This document shows positions 44,631-53,898 of a stretch of DNA of 64,000 nt, one piece after another (position 1 is the stretch's first letter; every line of letters begins with the position of its first letter). The notes beneath the pieces were generated by a model that was not told the origin of the DNA, ran no database searches, and saw only the letters and a list, made by a program, of their open reading frames with translations. The stretch is from assembly GCA_963545085.1 (NCBI GenBank), contig CAUUHV010000002.1, forward strand, positions 62,001 to 126,000, in the 5' to 3' direction. The position numbers were made by a program, and so were the translations under genes. Origin of the DNA: Catonella sp963545085 (GTDB taxonomy: Bacteria; Bacillota; Clostridia; Lachnospirales; Lachnospiraceae).

Positions 44631-45679
44631 ACAGATGCTTTCTTTATCCTTCTTATGTAGCCGGTTACTATAGTCACAAGACTGACGAAAATACAGGCAT
44701 AAAAGCTTATGCCCCTGCTTAAAAGTTCGGTATGAACGGCAATATTTTCAGGCATAAACTGAGAAAAGCCCTGTATCATAAGGTAATCGGCAACTCCCTG
44801 CGCTCCGGGAATAGGGGCGCAGTTTGAGCCTATAACGGCAAAAGCCTGTGAAAACCACATATTACAGATATTTTTAATACTTCCGCCAAGACCCAAATAG
44901 ACAAATACGGTTATGGATATCTGAGTTGTTCTCTGTGCCAGATTGATTAAGAATGCCGCAAACAACATTCTGCCCTTACCTAAGGCTATATCCGAAACGG
45001 CATCATATTTTTCAATCGTTTCCTTAAGTTTTTTTCTTTTTTTCTCCGGTTTCCTTAAGAGATGGAGTTTTTCAAGCAAATTTATTCCCCAATTTCCCAA
45101 GCGCTCCATCCATTTCGCCTCTTTTAAAAACATAAAGAATATAAGTGTAAGTATAATCATTATTATAAAGCCTGACACTATGAGGATTTTTCCGAAATGA
45201 TTGAAGCGAGTAAAAATGTCCGGTCTTACGATAAAGCTTATAATCGCTACAAAGTCTACCGCAAAGCTGTACATGAGGAGGTTTAACACAAGACTCATAG
45301 TAGCCTTTGAAAAGGATATTCCGTCTTTTCGCATAAAATAAAAGCTTGCGGGCTGTCCTCCCGAAGCTGAAGGAGTAATGGCAGAAAAATAAATGTCGGC
45401 GGCGGAATAAAGGAAAGCCTGTCCGTGCTTTATATTTACGGAAATATGTTTCAGTATATGTCTGATTGCCGCGCCCTCAAGGTAAATATAAAAAACCACC
45501 GATAAAACGGCAAGAAGCATAAAACCTTTATTTCCGTTTTCTATAAGTCTGAGAGCGTCATTTATGGAAAAGCCCTTAGCCTGACTTGTAATTGCCGTAA
45601 TGGTAAGTACAGCGATTAAAACAGTTATAACCGTCCACAATATATTTTTAAATATGTCTTTTTTGCCTTTTTGATCCAT
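44627..45679 (-). CDS. Lysylphosphatidylglycerol synthase-type membrane protein (flippase-like, UPF0104)
   Basis: 350 residues with about eight membrane helices and no catalytic C-terminal domain. Conserved residues are in AADIYFSAITPSASGGQPASF and APIPGAQGVADY, typical of the LPG_synthase_TM/AglD family. In MprF this part flips charged lipids; stand-alone members have uncertain roles in lipid or cell-envelope traffic. The start has TAAGGAG upstream. Its 3' end converges on the PepSY gene with a 4-base overlap. Confidence 0.85.
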   Translation of the reverse strand: MDQKGKKDIFKNILWTVITVLIAVLTITAITSQAKGFSINDALRLIENGNKGFMLLAVLSVVFYIYLEGAAIRHILKHISVNIKHGQAFLYSAADIYFSAITPSASGGQPASFYFMRKDGISFSKATMSLVLNLLMYSFAVDFVAIISFIVRPDIFTRFNHFGKILIVSGFIIMIILTLIFFMFLKEAKWMERLGNWGINLLEKLHLLRKPEKKRKKLKETIEKYDAVSDIALGKGRMLFAAFLINLAQRTTQISITVFVYLGLGGSIKNICNMWFSQAFAVIGSNCAPIPGAQGVADYLMIQGFSQFMPENIAVHTELLSRGISFYACIFVSLVTIVTGYIRRIKKASV

Positions 45680-46189
45680 CGGAAAAGTCTCCTTAGGGTG
45701 TTAGTCTTTATAGTATATCATAAATGTCCGCAATAAACTTTACATTTATCTTAAATTTTAACGGAAAAACTCGAAAAAGCCCGACAGCACTTTATTCTAA
45801 CGCATTACAAAACAGTAAAAATACTGCGAGCTGTAATGAAAAAACCCACAAAACGGAAGAAGCGGATAGACAGGTAGTAAAAGAAGCCGAGAACGAAGGG
45901 CTTGAGATAACGGCATTTGTAAGAAAACAGGCGGAAATCGACGGAGCGGATAAGGCTGTTAAAAAAATATTTATAGGATTTGCATCGTTATTATGATGAA
46001 AATCCGCTCCATAAAATAATACTGTATGAAATTAAGGATTTTAAGTTTTATTGAGAAATTTTTGATGCATATCGACAACAGGGCAACATGAGACTTTTTT
46101 TCTCCGGGGATTAAAAAACATACAGATGAGCCGCCACCATATACTATGATATGACTTAAAGGTTAGCGCATGGAAAGAAAATTCCGAAA
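45680..46189. other. Gene-poor spacer; one doubtful 90-codon open frame (45724-45996, +)
   Basis: The only frame of note (45724-45996) starts without a ribosome site inside the promoter zone of the opposite gene. Its second half (VVKEAENEGLEITAFVRKQA) is acidic and helical and could be a degraded C-terminus. I see no hairpin, repeat or RNA gene in the rest. Confidence 0.25.
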
Positions 46190-47224
46190 TTATGAAGCTT
46201 TCTTACCGGAAACCGTGCCGACCTTTCCCGCTTCTACGGTTTTAATACCGGATGGTGTGGTGACTTCTACGGTTTTATCGGTATTGTTTTTAATTTCGAC
46301 AGGCACGGTATAATTAAGCGTGGTTATTTCGGAAACGCCGGCATTCTCCTTTAATATTACGGACAGAGATGTGTCGGCATACAGTATTATTTTTTTGAAA
46401 GCGGTGATAACCGAGTCCGCTGCGTCTTTCCAAAGCGAAAGAGTGACATTTTTTGAGGTGTTTCCTTTTACGCTTATATCGGATTTGGCTGTGGCATAGA
46501 CCGCTGTATCGCCGCCCTCACCATTTGCGGTAAAAGATAGAGATGAAAGAGCGTTAAGATATAAGGAGGTGAGTTCTCCGCTTTTTCCGTGAGTTTGAAC
46601 TACTGTTTTCGAGCCTTTCGCATTAACATAAAGCTCGGCAAGAGTTCCCTTTATGTTAAAGGTCGTTTGTTTGCCTGCCATTCCTATTACAGCGGTTTTT
46701 ACAAAAGTTCCGCTTTCTATATTTATGTTGATTTTATTTTTTGAAATAACATGAAGCGCTACATTAAAATTTCCGTCAGGTATGCTGAAGTTTGTATCTT
46801 TTGCAGGATTAAGCACTACAATATCGGCATTTTTCGTACTAAGAGCCTTTTTCAATTCTTTTCCGGTAGAAGCATATTTTAAAGTTAAGGAGTCCACCGA
46901 TACGGTAGCGGTAAGTGTAGCTTTCAGTCTCTTATTTTTATCATAAATCTTAACGTAAACTTCCGTATTTCCCTCAGATAGTCCGGTAACTTTTCCCTTA
47001 TTTGAAACTGAAGCTGTTTTTTTATTTTTAACGCTCCATATCGTGGAATGTGTTTTCGAAAGATTTTTAACTTTCAAAATATAATTTTCTCCGATATGCA
47101 GAGATAAAGAGGTTTTATTAAGCCCCATATCGGCAGCGTAAGCTTTATTAAATGAAAGAATTGAAAATACGGCAATAAATATAAAAGTAAAAACCGAAAA
47201 TAATGTGATGAGTTTTTTATTCAT
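46190..47224 (-). CDS. Secreted protein with one Big_2 (Ig-like) domain and a beta-solenoid-like region
   Basis: 344 residues. A signal peptide ends near KAYAAD. A Big_2 domain (about 27-105) has WSVKNKKTASVSNKGKVTGLSEG. After it comes a stretch of short regular beta repeats (AVIGMAGKQTTFNIKG, ELYVNAKGSKTVVQTHG, and so on), suggesting a parallel beta-helix or adhesin-like surface. No catalytic motif. The start is at 47224 with GGGAG; the ATG at 47260 has none. Surface binding is likely but unproven. Confidence 0.75.
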   Translation of the reverse strand: MNKKLITLFSVFTFIFIAVFSILSFNKAYAADMGLNKTSLSLHIGENYILKVKNLSKTHSTIWSVKNKKTASVSNKGKVTGLSEGNTEVYVKIYDKNKRLKATLTATVSVDSLTLKYASTGKELKKALSTKNADIVVLNPAKDTNFSIPDGNFNVALHVISKNKININIESGTFVKTAVIGMAGKQTTFNIKGTLAELYVNAKGSKTVVQTHGKSGELTSLYLNALSSLSFTANGEGGDTAVYATAKSDISVKGNTSKNVTLSLWKDAADSVITAFKKIILYADTSLSVILKENAGVSEITTLNYTVPVEIKNNTDKTVEVTTPSGIKTVEAGKVGTVSGKKAS

Positions 47225-47408
47225 AAATATCTCCCGATGAATGATTTTACAGGTGTCCATTAGAACCTTTCAGCCAATTATAGAGCGTTTTGCGGGAAAA
47301 ATCAAATGCGGGATAAAATAAAAAAAGACTCCTTTCACAACAATTCTGATTTAAGACATCTGTAGATGAAGTAAGATACGGAAAGTTAAAATAATCCATA
47401 AAAACAAA

Positions 47409-47456
47409 CCCGCCGTCCGAATTTCAGTCTTTTGAGGACCTTGTTCCGGGCGGCGG
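47409..47456 (-). terminator. Terminator of the ferredoxin gene
   Basis: On the minus strand CCGCCGCCCG pairs with CGGACGGCGG (one mismatch) across a loop of 27 bases, then GGGTTTGTTTTTA. Confidence 0.65.
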
Positions 47457-47481
47457 AGTTTATTCCGCTATGACATCTTAA

Positions 47482-47652
47482 CTAATCGAGCGCTATAGCT
47501 CCGGTAGGACAGGCTTCTTCACAGGCACCGCAGTCGATGCAGGTGGCAGCGTCCACCTCGTAATGTTCAGAACCTTCAGAAATTGCTTCAACAGGACAGA
47601 CAGAAGCGCAAGCTCCGCAATTGATGCACTCATCACTGATTGAATGTGACAT
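47482..47652 (-). CDS. 2x[4Fe-4S] ferredoxin
   Basis: 56 residues, easily missed because of its size. Two cluster-binding motifs, CINCGACASVCP and CIDCGACEEACP, each C-x2-C-x2-C-x3-C-P, form the classical clostridial ferredoxin. It carries low-potential electrons between, for example, pyruvate:ferredoxin oxidoreductase and hydrogenase or nitrogen-metabolism enzymes. AAAGGAGG precedes the ATG at 47652. It has its own promoter and terminator. Confidence 0.97.
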   Translation of the reverse strand: MSHSISDECINCGACASVCPVEAISEGSEHYEVDAATCIDCGACEEACPTGAIALD

Positions 47653-47726
47653 AAAAATACCTCCTTTATGAAAAATTATTATAATTTCGGGGTTAAAAGG
47701 ACCTTTTACCTTTTGCCCTTTAAATT

Positions 47727-47755
47727 ATTATAATCGGAGGAACGGTATTTTACAA
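47727..47755 (-). promoter_or_regulatory. Promoter of the ferredoxin gene
   Basis: Minus strand TTGTAA (47755-47750), spacer 17, TATAAT (47732-47727). An imperfect palindrome (GGTTAAAAGGACCTTTTACC, 47691-47710) lies in the leader and could be an operator. Confidence 0.65.
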
Positions 47756-47841
47756 TAGAATACCGCATAAAAACACAAACAATTCACGAAAAATATTAAC
47801 TATCTCAGAAAACAATAATCATTCTCAAATAAAATCTGACA

Positions 47842-49011
47842 TCATCTCTGGCCATATTTCTTAAGGACTTTATGTATTCTTTCGGTAGGACTTAAAAGCT
47901 GACTTATTGAAGAATCATGATTCAATTTATCAATTATAAGCGCTATGTATTTGCTCATGTCCGCGCTGATATAGTAAGAGCGCTTTAGAAGTTCCGGCGT
48001 TTGATAAATGAGATTTGTGGAGATAACCCTGTGTATGAGTCCGGATTCATAAGCCTCGTCAAATTTTTCGAGTCCCTCGGTAAAAAGACCGAAGGTGCTG
48101 GCAACGAAGATACGACCGGCATTTCTCTTTTTAAGCTCTTTTGCCACATCGAGCATACTTTCTCCGGAGGCTATCATATCGTCTATAATAACCACATCCT
48201 TGCCGTCGAGCTTTCTGCCGAGGTATTCATGAGCCACAATAGGATTTTTTCCGTTTACAATCGTAGTATAATCACGCCTTTTATAAAACATTCCCACATC
48301 AAGTCCTAAAACTCCGGCAAAGTACACGGCTCTGTTCATGGCTCCTTCGTCCGGACTTATTACCATCATATTATCGGGATTTATCTTAATGTCGGGTACG
48401 TTTTTGAGCAGAGCTTTGATAAACTGGTATGTAGGCATTACTGTATCAAAATTGTTTAAAGGAATGGCGTTCTGCACTCTCGGATCATGGGCGTCAAAGG
48501 TAATTATACTGTCAACACCCATGTGGATAAGCTCTTGCAAAGCGACGGCGCAGTCGAGGGATTCTCTTGTAGATCTTTTATGCTGTCTGCCTTCATATAA
48601 GAAAGGCATAATGACAGTTATTCTATGGGCTTTTCCGGCACACGCCTGAATCACACGCTTTAAGTCCTGATAATGGTCATCAGGTGACATGTGGTTTTCA
48701 AAGCCGTTCATTGTATAGGTTATGCTGTAGTTGCTTACATCGACTAAAATATAAAGATCAAGCCCTCTCACGGTACTTAAAATATTACACTTTGCTTCTC
48801 CGCTTCCGAAACGCGGGCATTTCGCCTCGACAAGGTAGGAATCTTTTTGATAGCCCGAAAAAGCGATGGTGGAAGTATGCTCATTATTACGGTTATCTCT
48901 CCAGCCTACGATGTAGTCATCAACCTTGCCACCCAGAGCCGAGCAGCCCTTAAGGGCTATTATCCCGAGCGGTCCTGTGGGGATTGTTTCGATATAATCT
49001 TCTTTTGGCAT
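47842..49011 (-). CDS. prs: Ribose-phosphate pyrophosphokinase, long divergent form
   Basis: 389 residues against about 315 for the usual bacterial enzyme. The PRPP-binding loop VVIIDDMIASGESMLDVA is near residue 270, the pyrophosphate-region histidines in EGRQHKRSTRESL near 160, and FDAHDP near 193. It makes PRPP from ribose 5-phosphate and ATP for nucleotide, histidine and tryptophan synthesis. The extra length is in the N-terminal segment (GYQKDSYLVEAKCPRFGSGE). This long form is, as I recall, common in Lachnospiraceae. It lies 58 bases downstream of the helicase-loader gene. Confidence 0.88.
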   Translation of the reverse strand: MPKEDYIETIPTGPLGIIALKGCSALGGKVDDYIVGWRDNRNNEHTSTIAFSGYQKDSYLVEAKCPRFGSGEAKCNILSTVRGLDLYILVDVSNYSITYTMNGFENHMSPDDHYQDLKRVIQACAGKAHRITVIMPFLYEGRQHKRSTRESLDCAVALQELIHMGVDSIITFDAHDPRVQNAIPLNNFDTVMPTYQFIKALLKNVPDIKINPDNMMVISPDEGAMNRAVYFAGVLGLDVGMFYKRRDYTTIVNGKNPIVAHEYLGRKLDGKDVVIIDDMIASGESMLDVAKELKKRNAGRIFVASTFGLFTEGLEKFDEAYESGLIHRVISTNLIYQTPELLKRSYYISADMSKYIALIIDKLNHDSSISQLLSPTERIHKVLKKYGQR

Positions 49012-49069
49012 GATGTTTTTTCTCCTTAAAACAAGTTGGGTTTATGATTAACGCGTTATGCGTATAATC

Positions 49070-50095
49070 CTAAGCAAGATCCGGTTTGCCTTTAATTTGT
49101 CTGATGTCATTTCCGGTAAGTTTTATAAGGCGATAGTTGCTTATTATTCGTGAAAAAATTCTTTCGCTGTAACTGTTCTTTATATGAAAAAGACTTAAAT
49201 TGGTTGTAATTACGGTGGCTTTATTTTTAAGTATTCTCTCGTTTATACACTCATACAGTTTTGTGGAAGTGAAAGTATTTATTACCTCGGTACCTATATC
49301 GTCAAGCACCAAAAAGTCGCAGGTAAAAAGATAATCGCTATTTACATTAAGTGCTGTAACCGTATTTTCTTCCCGTCCTCCGCTTTTAAAGCTCTCTTTT
49401 TCCAAAATTTTAAAAAAGTTGTAGGCGGTTAGAAAAGCTGTGGAATATCCCACGTCGGCAAGCTCATTAGCCATACATCCGGATAAAAATGTCTTTCCGA
49501 CTCCTGTATTTCCGTACATAAGAATATTTTTTTTGTCAAATTCATTAAAATTTGAAATGAAATCCTTGCAGTATGCCAAGGCTTCCGAAGCGACTGTTCT
49601 TGAGGAAAGCCCCGTATCGGGATCAATGTCATCATTACTGTAATAATCTGTGCGAAATAGAGAAAGTCTTGCGTTTGCAGGGGGCATTATATCTATATTT
49701 CTGCTTCCTATAAGTTTTGAAACCTCATTCCCGAAGCAGATACATTTTTTTTCGTTTACAAAGCCCGTATCCTTACAAAGCGAACAGGAGTAAACTTTCT
49801 CCAAATAATCGGGCTTAAAACCGTTTACCTGTAAAAGTTTTCTTTTCTCATCGGACAGTCTTGAAATTTTCGCTTTAAAATCCGAATAGAGTTTTTTATA
49901 CTCCGCTTCATCCATAAATATAGCTTTTTTCGAAAAGGCGGCGGAGAAAGAGGTTATTTCATCTTCAATTTCTCTAAAACGAGGAATTTTTTCATATACT
50001 TCGCTCAGTCTTTCATGAAGCAGACGATTGCCCGCGGCGCGTCTGTCATCGTAGCCGCGCGTCACAGCCTCGTAGTCGGAATTGGAAAGTACCAT
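49070..50095 (-). CDS. DnaC/DnaI-like helicase-loader ATPase
   Basis: 341 residues. An N-terminal coiled region is followed by a zinc-binding cluster CSLC...KKCICF (about 102-120), as in DnaI. The AAA+ domain has Walker A GNTGVGKTFL near residue 195, Walker B FLVLDDIG near 260 and sensor-1 ITTN. Such proteins load the replicative helicase at origins and restart sites. The start at ATG 50095 has AAGGAG; a TTG at 50113 is less likely. The partner dnaD lies upstream but is separated from it by an opposing gene. Confidence 0.85.
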   Translation of the reverse strand: MVLSNSDYEAVTRGYDDRRAAGNRLLHERLSEVYEKIPRFREIEDEITSFSAAFSKKAIFMDEAEYKKLYSDFKAKISRLSDEKRKLLQVNGFKPDYLEKVYSCSLCKDTGFVNEKKCICFGNEVSKLIGSRNIDIMPPANARLSLFRTDYYSNDDIDPDTGLSSRTVASEALAYCKDFISNFNEFDKKNILMYGNTGVGKTFLSGCMANELADVGYSTAFLTAYNFFKILEKESFKSGGREENTVTALNVNSDYLFTCDFLVLDDIGTEVINTFTSTKLYECINERILKNKATVITTNLSLFHIKNSYSERIFSRIISNYRLIKLTGNDIRQIKGKPDLA

Positions 50096-50369
50096 AGATA
50101 TCTCCTTTTGCAATGAACATTCTGCGACTGATTAAAGCCTCAATAAGTATAGCAGATAATAATAGAATTGAAAACAGTCAATAAAGAATGTATGATAATA
50201 GGGACAAGAGAACGGGCATGGAGCTGCCAAATTAAGCACAAAACATACAAAATACGGTGATAAACCCTTATTAAAGCCATACATAATCTTGTAATGTTTC
50301 TTTTAAAGCGACAGCCCGCGGCTCAAACTTTTTGGCACGCAAAACTTATAAGTAATAAGGAGAACTTAC

Positions 50370-50882
50370 ATGACTTATATAAATTATTATAAATCCCCTA
50401 TGGGAGAGCTTTTGCTTGAGGCGGACGAGACAGGGCTTACGGGAGTTTGGTTTGACAAAGAAAAATATTTTTCCGTTAAAAAAATAACGAATATTTCGGT
50501 AAAAGAATCGGATATATTTAAAAAAACAAAAAAATGGCTTGATATTTATTTTTCAGGTAAAGTTCCCGACATAAAAATACCGCTTCATCTTAAAGGGACG
50601 GAGTTCAGAAAAAGGGTATGGGAAATACTTCTTGACATCCCTTACGGCAAAACCGTTTCTTACGGCATGATTGCAAAAAAGATTGCGGCGGAAACGGGAA
50701 AGAAAATGTCGGCGCAGGCGGTAGGCGGAGCCGTAGGAAGCAATGATATTGCCATAATAGTTCCGTGCCACAGGGTAATCGGGGCTGACGACAGCCTAAC
50801 AGGCTATACGGGAGGACTTGATAAAAAAGTTAAGCTCCTTGAAATTGAAAAAGCCGATTTGACTCCGATTATTTTGTATTAA
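50370..50882 (+). CDS. ogt: Methylated-DNA--protein-cysteine methyltransferase
   Basis: 170 residues. The acceptor cysteine is in IVPCHRVIG. RKRVWEILLDIPYGKTVSYG is the DNA-binding helix-turn-helix region. It removes alkyl groups from O6-guanine by suicide transfer. Complete for the family. It is encoded against the flanking dnaD and helicase-loader genes; its 3' end overlaps dnaD by 14 bases. Confidence 0.95.
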   Translation: MTYINYYKSPMGELLLEADETGLTGVWFDKEKYFSVKKITNISVKESDIFKKTKKWLDIYFSGKVPDIKIPLHLKGTEFRKRVWEILLDIPYGKTVSYGMIAKKIAAETGKKMSAQAVGGAVGSNDIAIIVPCHRVIGADDSLTGYTGGLDKKVKLLEIEKADLTPIILY

Positions 50883-51924
50883 GAAGTCCCTTTTCAAGCT
50901 CCTTTATATCATTTTCGCTATAGCTTCTCTGCTCAAAGGAATTAAACCTTGTAGAGGCTTGCTTTAAAGCGGAAGAACCCGATACATTTTTAGCAGCCTG
51001 TATGGAGGCGAAATGAAGTTTATCCTCTTCGGCTATTTTTTCAAGTGTTTTACAGTCTTTCTTACGCCAGCTGCCTAAGATTCCGTCCGTATATTTGAAG
51101 TCGGGACGGGCAGCCTGAATAAGCGCTCTGCCGCAGGCTTCCGTTATAACCTCGAGCGGCATTCCGTATTCATGAACCCATTTGTTTATATATTGTCTTT
51201 CGGCTGTTCCGGGCAGGCGGTTAAGCCCGAACGCCTTCATAACGGAGATATAATTTTCGTTATATTTAGCTGAAGCCTCTTCGGCCTGCTCTACCGTCCG
51301 TATTCCCTTATCTGCCCATGAAAGTCCGACTTTTTCTATATATTTCGCGTCAGTTTTACCTAAACCGGCACAGTATTCATAAAGATGAAGCACCAAATCG
51401 CGAGGAAAACGCATTTTCTCGTACAAGTCGCATATAAACTGTATCTCGGCAGGAGAGAGAAATCTTTCCACGTATTTTTGGGCAACCTCTATTATAAATT
51501 TCAAATCTTCTTCATCTCCGAAAGAATCATCCGAGCCGAATACCTCATCCGAAACGGGCTTTAAGCCCGTACTTATAGCGGGAGTTTGAACGACAAAGCT
51601 TGTGACAAGGCTTGTCTTATCGTCCGACGCTTCAGGATTCAACAATTTTATTGAGAGTATATCCGCTTTATCAGCCCTTTTTACTTCTATAAGACCTAAC
51701 TTTTCCCAGTATCCTATGGCGCGCAAAATATCCTTTTCCGTATCTCCTAAAAAATCACAGGCATTATTTACGGAAAAGCTTTTCCCGCTCTGCAGGCAAT
51801 AGGTGAGATAGATATACATTTTGATATAGGCTTCTTTGGCATCAGGTAAAAAACGCTCTATAAAAGCGTTTGAAATTATAGTTATATTTATATTTTTATC
51901 TGCGCTTAATTCTATCCCGGACAT
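50869..51924 (-). CDS. DnaD-domain replication initiation protein
   Basis: 351 residues. A winged-helix-type N-terminus (about 20-95) is followed by two DnaB_2/DnaD domains (about 140-205 and 215-290), with the signature YINKWVHEYGMPLEVITEAC and YTDGILGSWRKKDCKT. The family remodels DNA and helps load the replicative helicase with DnaI/DnaC-like partners. It is preceded by a cluster of DnaA-box-like sequences and by murC, all on the same strand. Confidence 0.88.
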   Translation of the reverse strand: MSGIELSADKNINITIISNAFIERFLPDAKEAYIKMYIYLTYCLQSGKSFSVNNACDFLGDTEKDILRAIGYWEKLGLIEVKRADKADILSIKLLNPEASDDKTSLVTSFVVQTPAISTGLKPVSDEVFGSDDSFGDEEDLKFIIEVAQKYVERFLSPAEIQFICDLYEKMRFPRDLVLHLYEYCAGLGKTDAKYIEKVGLSWADKGIRTVEQAEEASAKYNENYISVMKAFGLNRLPGTAERQYINKWVHEYGMPLEVITEACGRALIQAARPDFKYTDGILGSWRKKDCKTLEKIAEEDKLHFASIQAAKNVSGSSALKQASTRFNSFEQRSYSENDIKELEKGLLNTK

Positions 51925-52020
51925 TTTAACAACCCCTTTTATGTGATGTGAGAAGAGTATATCATACCGATTGTCAAATGAAAATACGAAGCGAAGGAGA
52001 GGGGGAGGTGGGATACTTCG

Positions 52021-52168
52021 TGTGGATAAAGTGGATAAAATTTAGAAACAGTATAAAATTAAGCTTTATGCATAGGGATAAAATGTTGATAAAAAGTGGA
52101 AAAGCATAAAAAAATTCCACAGACTTAAAAACTTTTTCTGTTGATAAGCCTGTGGATAGTGTTGATAA
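52021..52168. promoter_or_regulatory. Cluster of DnaA-box-like sequences upstream of dnaD
   Basis: Reading the plus strand, the 9-mer TGTGGATAA (reverse complement of TTATCCACA) occurs exactly at 52021-52029. One-mismatch forms lie at 52030-52038 (AGTGGATAA), 52084-52092, 52139-52147 and 52160-52168 (TGTTGATAA), and 52151-52159 (TGTGGATAG). A two-mismatch form lies at 52073-52081. All point the same way within 148 bases. The region fills the gap between murC and dnaD. Confidence 0.7.
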
Positions 52169-52170
52169 AA

Positions 52171-53574
52171 TTACTTTAAAATATTTTCTCCGACCTTTAC
52201 TATATTTCCTGCGCCCATAGTTATCAACAAATCGCCTGTCGAAAAATTGTTGATAAGAAAATTTTCAATCTCTTTAAAAGTTTTAAAATAATAAGCTTCA
52301 CAGCCTTTTTTTTCAAGGAGATTTTTTATGTCAAGCGAGGATATATCGCCCGGGTCAACTTCTCTTGCGGCGTATATGTCGGCGAGAACCACCATGTCCG
52401 CCTTGCTTAATACCTCGGCAAACTCGGTTAAAAAGCTTTTTGTTCTTGAGTAGAGATGAGGCTGAAAGGCTATAATAAGTCTTTTATGCTCGGTTTTTCT
52501 TGCAGCTTTTATGGTGGCGGCTATTTCGGTAGGATGATGAGCATAATCATCTACTACCGTGCAACCGCGAAATTTGCCCTTATACTGAAAACGCCTGTCC
52601 GTTCCCGTAAAATTTTTAAGAGCTTTTACGGCGGATTCAAGGGATATTATTTTGCCGGTTTCAGATAGCTCGAGAGAGGCGGCAAGGACAGCAAGAGAGT
52701 TATATACATTATGCTCGCCGGTCACAGAAAGCTCTACCCGTCCTTTATTTTCGCCTCTTATAATCAGGTCGTAGGAAGAAAAGCCTCTGCCGTTATAACT
52801 TATGTTTACAGCACTATAGTCGGGGCATGAAGCTCCTTTCTTAAAATGCCCGTAGGTTACGGTTTTTACATTCACATCCTTTATAAGAGAGGTTAAACCC
52901 TCTATTTCCGAGTTAATTATGAGCAATCCGGTTTCGGGGAGAATGTTTATAAATTTTCTGAAAGAAGCTCTTTCCGTTTCGAAATCGCCGAAGTAGTCAA
53001 GGTGTTCAGGTTCTATATTTAAAATAATTTCCGTAGTAGGAGTGAATTTCAAAAAGCTGTCCGCGTATTCGCATGCCTCCAAGATAAAATTTTCCGACTT
53101 TCCTATTCGCATATTTCCGTTTATAGAGTGTAAAATTCCGCCTACGGAAATGGTAGGGTCAAGTCCCGCCTCAAGATAGACCTGAGAGAGCATGGAAGTG
53201 GTGGTGGTTTTTCCGTGGGTTCCCGCTACGGCGACGGCGTTTTTATAATGACTCATTATTTGTCCGAGGCAGCCCGCCCTGTCAAGCATAGGTATTCCCG
53301 CTTTTTTAACTGCAATAAATTCAGGGTTGTCATCATGGATAGCCGCGGTATATATGACAAGCTCTATATCCGAAGTTATGTTTGAGGCTTCCTGTTCATA
53401 GAAAATCTTTGCACCGAGGTTTTCAAGTCTTTCGGTTATTTCCGATTTTGTAAGATCCGAGCCGGATACCGTAAAGCCTTTATCAATAAAAAGCTCGGCA
53501 ATTCCGCTCATGCTGATTCCGCCTATTCCTATAAAATGGGCATGAAGGGGTCTATTTAAATCAAGCTCATACAT
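52171..53574 (-). CDS. murC: UDP-N-acetylmuramate--L-alanine ligase
   Basis: 467 residues. The Rossmann start FIGIGGISMSG, ATP-binding AGTHGKTTTTSM near residue 113, and NIEPEHLDYFGDFE and DDYAHHPTEI in the C-terminal domain identify MurC. It adds L-alanine to UDP-MurNAc in the cytosolic stage of peptidoglycan synthesis. The length is normal. It is the first gene of the minus-strand run that continues with dnaD. Confidence 0.96.
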   Translation of the reverse strand: MYELDLNRPLHAHFIGIGGISMSGIAELFIDKGFTVSGSDLTKSEITERLENLGAKIFYEQEASNITSDIELVIYTAAIHDDNPEFIAVKKAGIPMLDRAGCLGQIMSHYKNAVAVAGTHGKTTTTSMLSQVYLEAGLDPTISVGGILHSINGNMRIGKSENFILEACEYADSFLKFTPTTEIILNIEPEHLDYFGDFETERASFRKFINILPETGLLIINSEIEGLTSLIKDVNVKTVTYGHFKKGASCPDYSAVNISYNGRGFSSYDLIIRGENKGRVELSVTGEHNVYNSLAVLAASLELSETGKIISLESAVKALKNFTGTDRRFQYKGKFRGCTVVDDYAHHPTEIAATIKAARKTEHKRLIIAFQPHLYSRTKSFLTEFAEVLSKADMVVLADIYAAREVDPGDISSLDIKNLLEKKGCEAYYFKTFKEIENFLINNFSTGDLLITMGAGNIVKVGENILK

Positions 53575-53836
53575 TTTTTCTTCCTCTTTTTATGATAGAT
53601 GATGTTATCATTATAACATTTTCATAGAATTTTTACAGATGTAACTTGAGTTAACTTTCTCCGTTTTTTAATAAACATGGCTTAAACATACTGTTTATAA
53701 GCCGTATTACATAAATCCTGATTATTTACGTCATAGGTCACGGACTTATTTCTATACGGGATATAGCGATATAAAATGTTTTCGGTATCAACTATGGGGC
53801 ATATTACAAAAGAATTCGCAAAATATTACAATCAAT

Positions 53837-53865
53837 TTGAGTCCGATATGATTTTATGGTAAAAT
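53837..53865 (+). promoter_or_regulatory. Promoter of the secreted PPC-like gene
   Basis: TTGAGT at 53837-53842, 17-base spacer, TAAAAT at 53860-53865. The rest of the 53575-53898 gap shows only a weak bulged hairpin at 53679-53703. Confidence 0.65.
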
Positions 53866-53898
53866 AACGCCTGAATATAACAATTACGGAGGTATATT

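Noticed and set aside
45724..45996. 90-codon frame in the 45.7-46 kb spacer
   Set aside because: No ribosome site and sits on the divergent promoter region; kept only as a note in the spacer entry.
52021..52168. Chromosomal replication origin
   Set aside because: No dnaA, dnaN, recF or rpmH nearby and no obvious AT-rich unwinding region tied to it; a regulatory or titration role is favoured.
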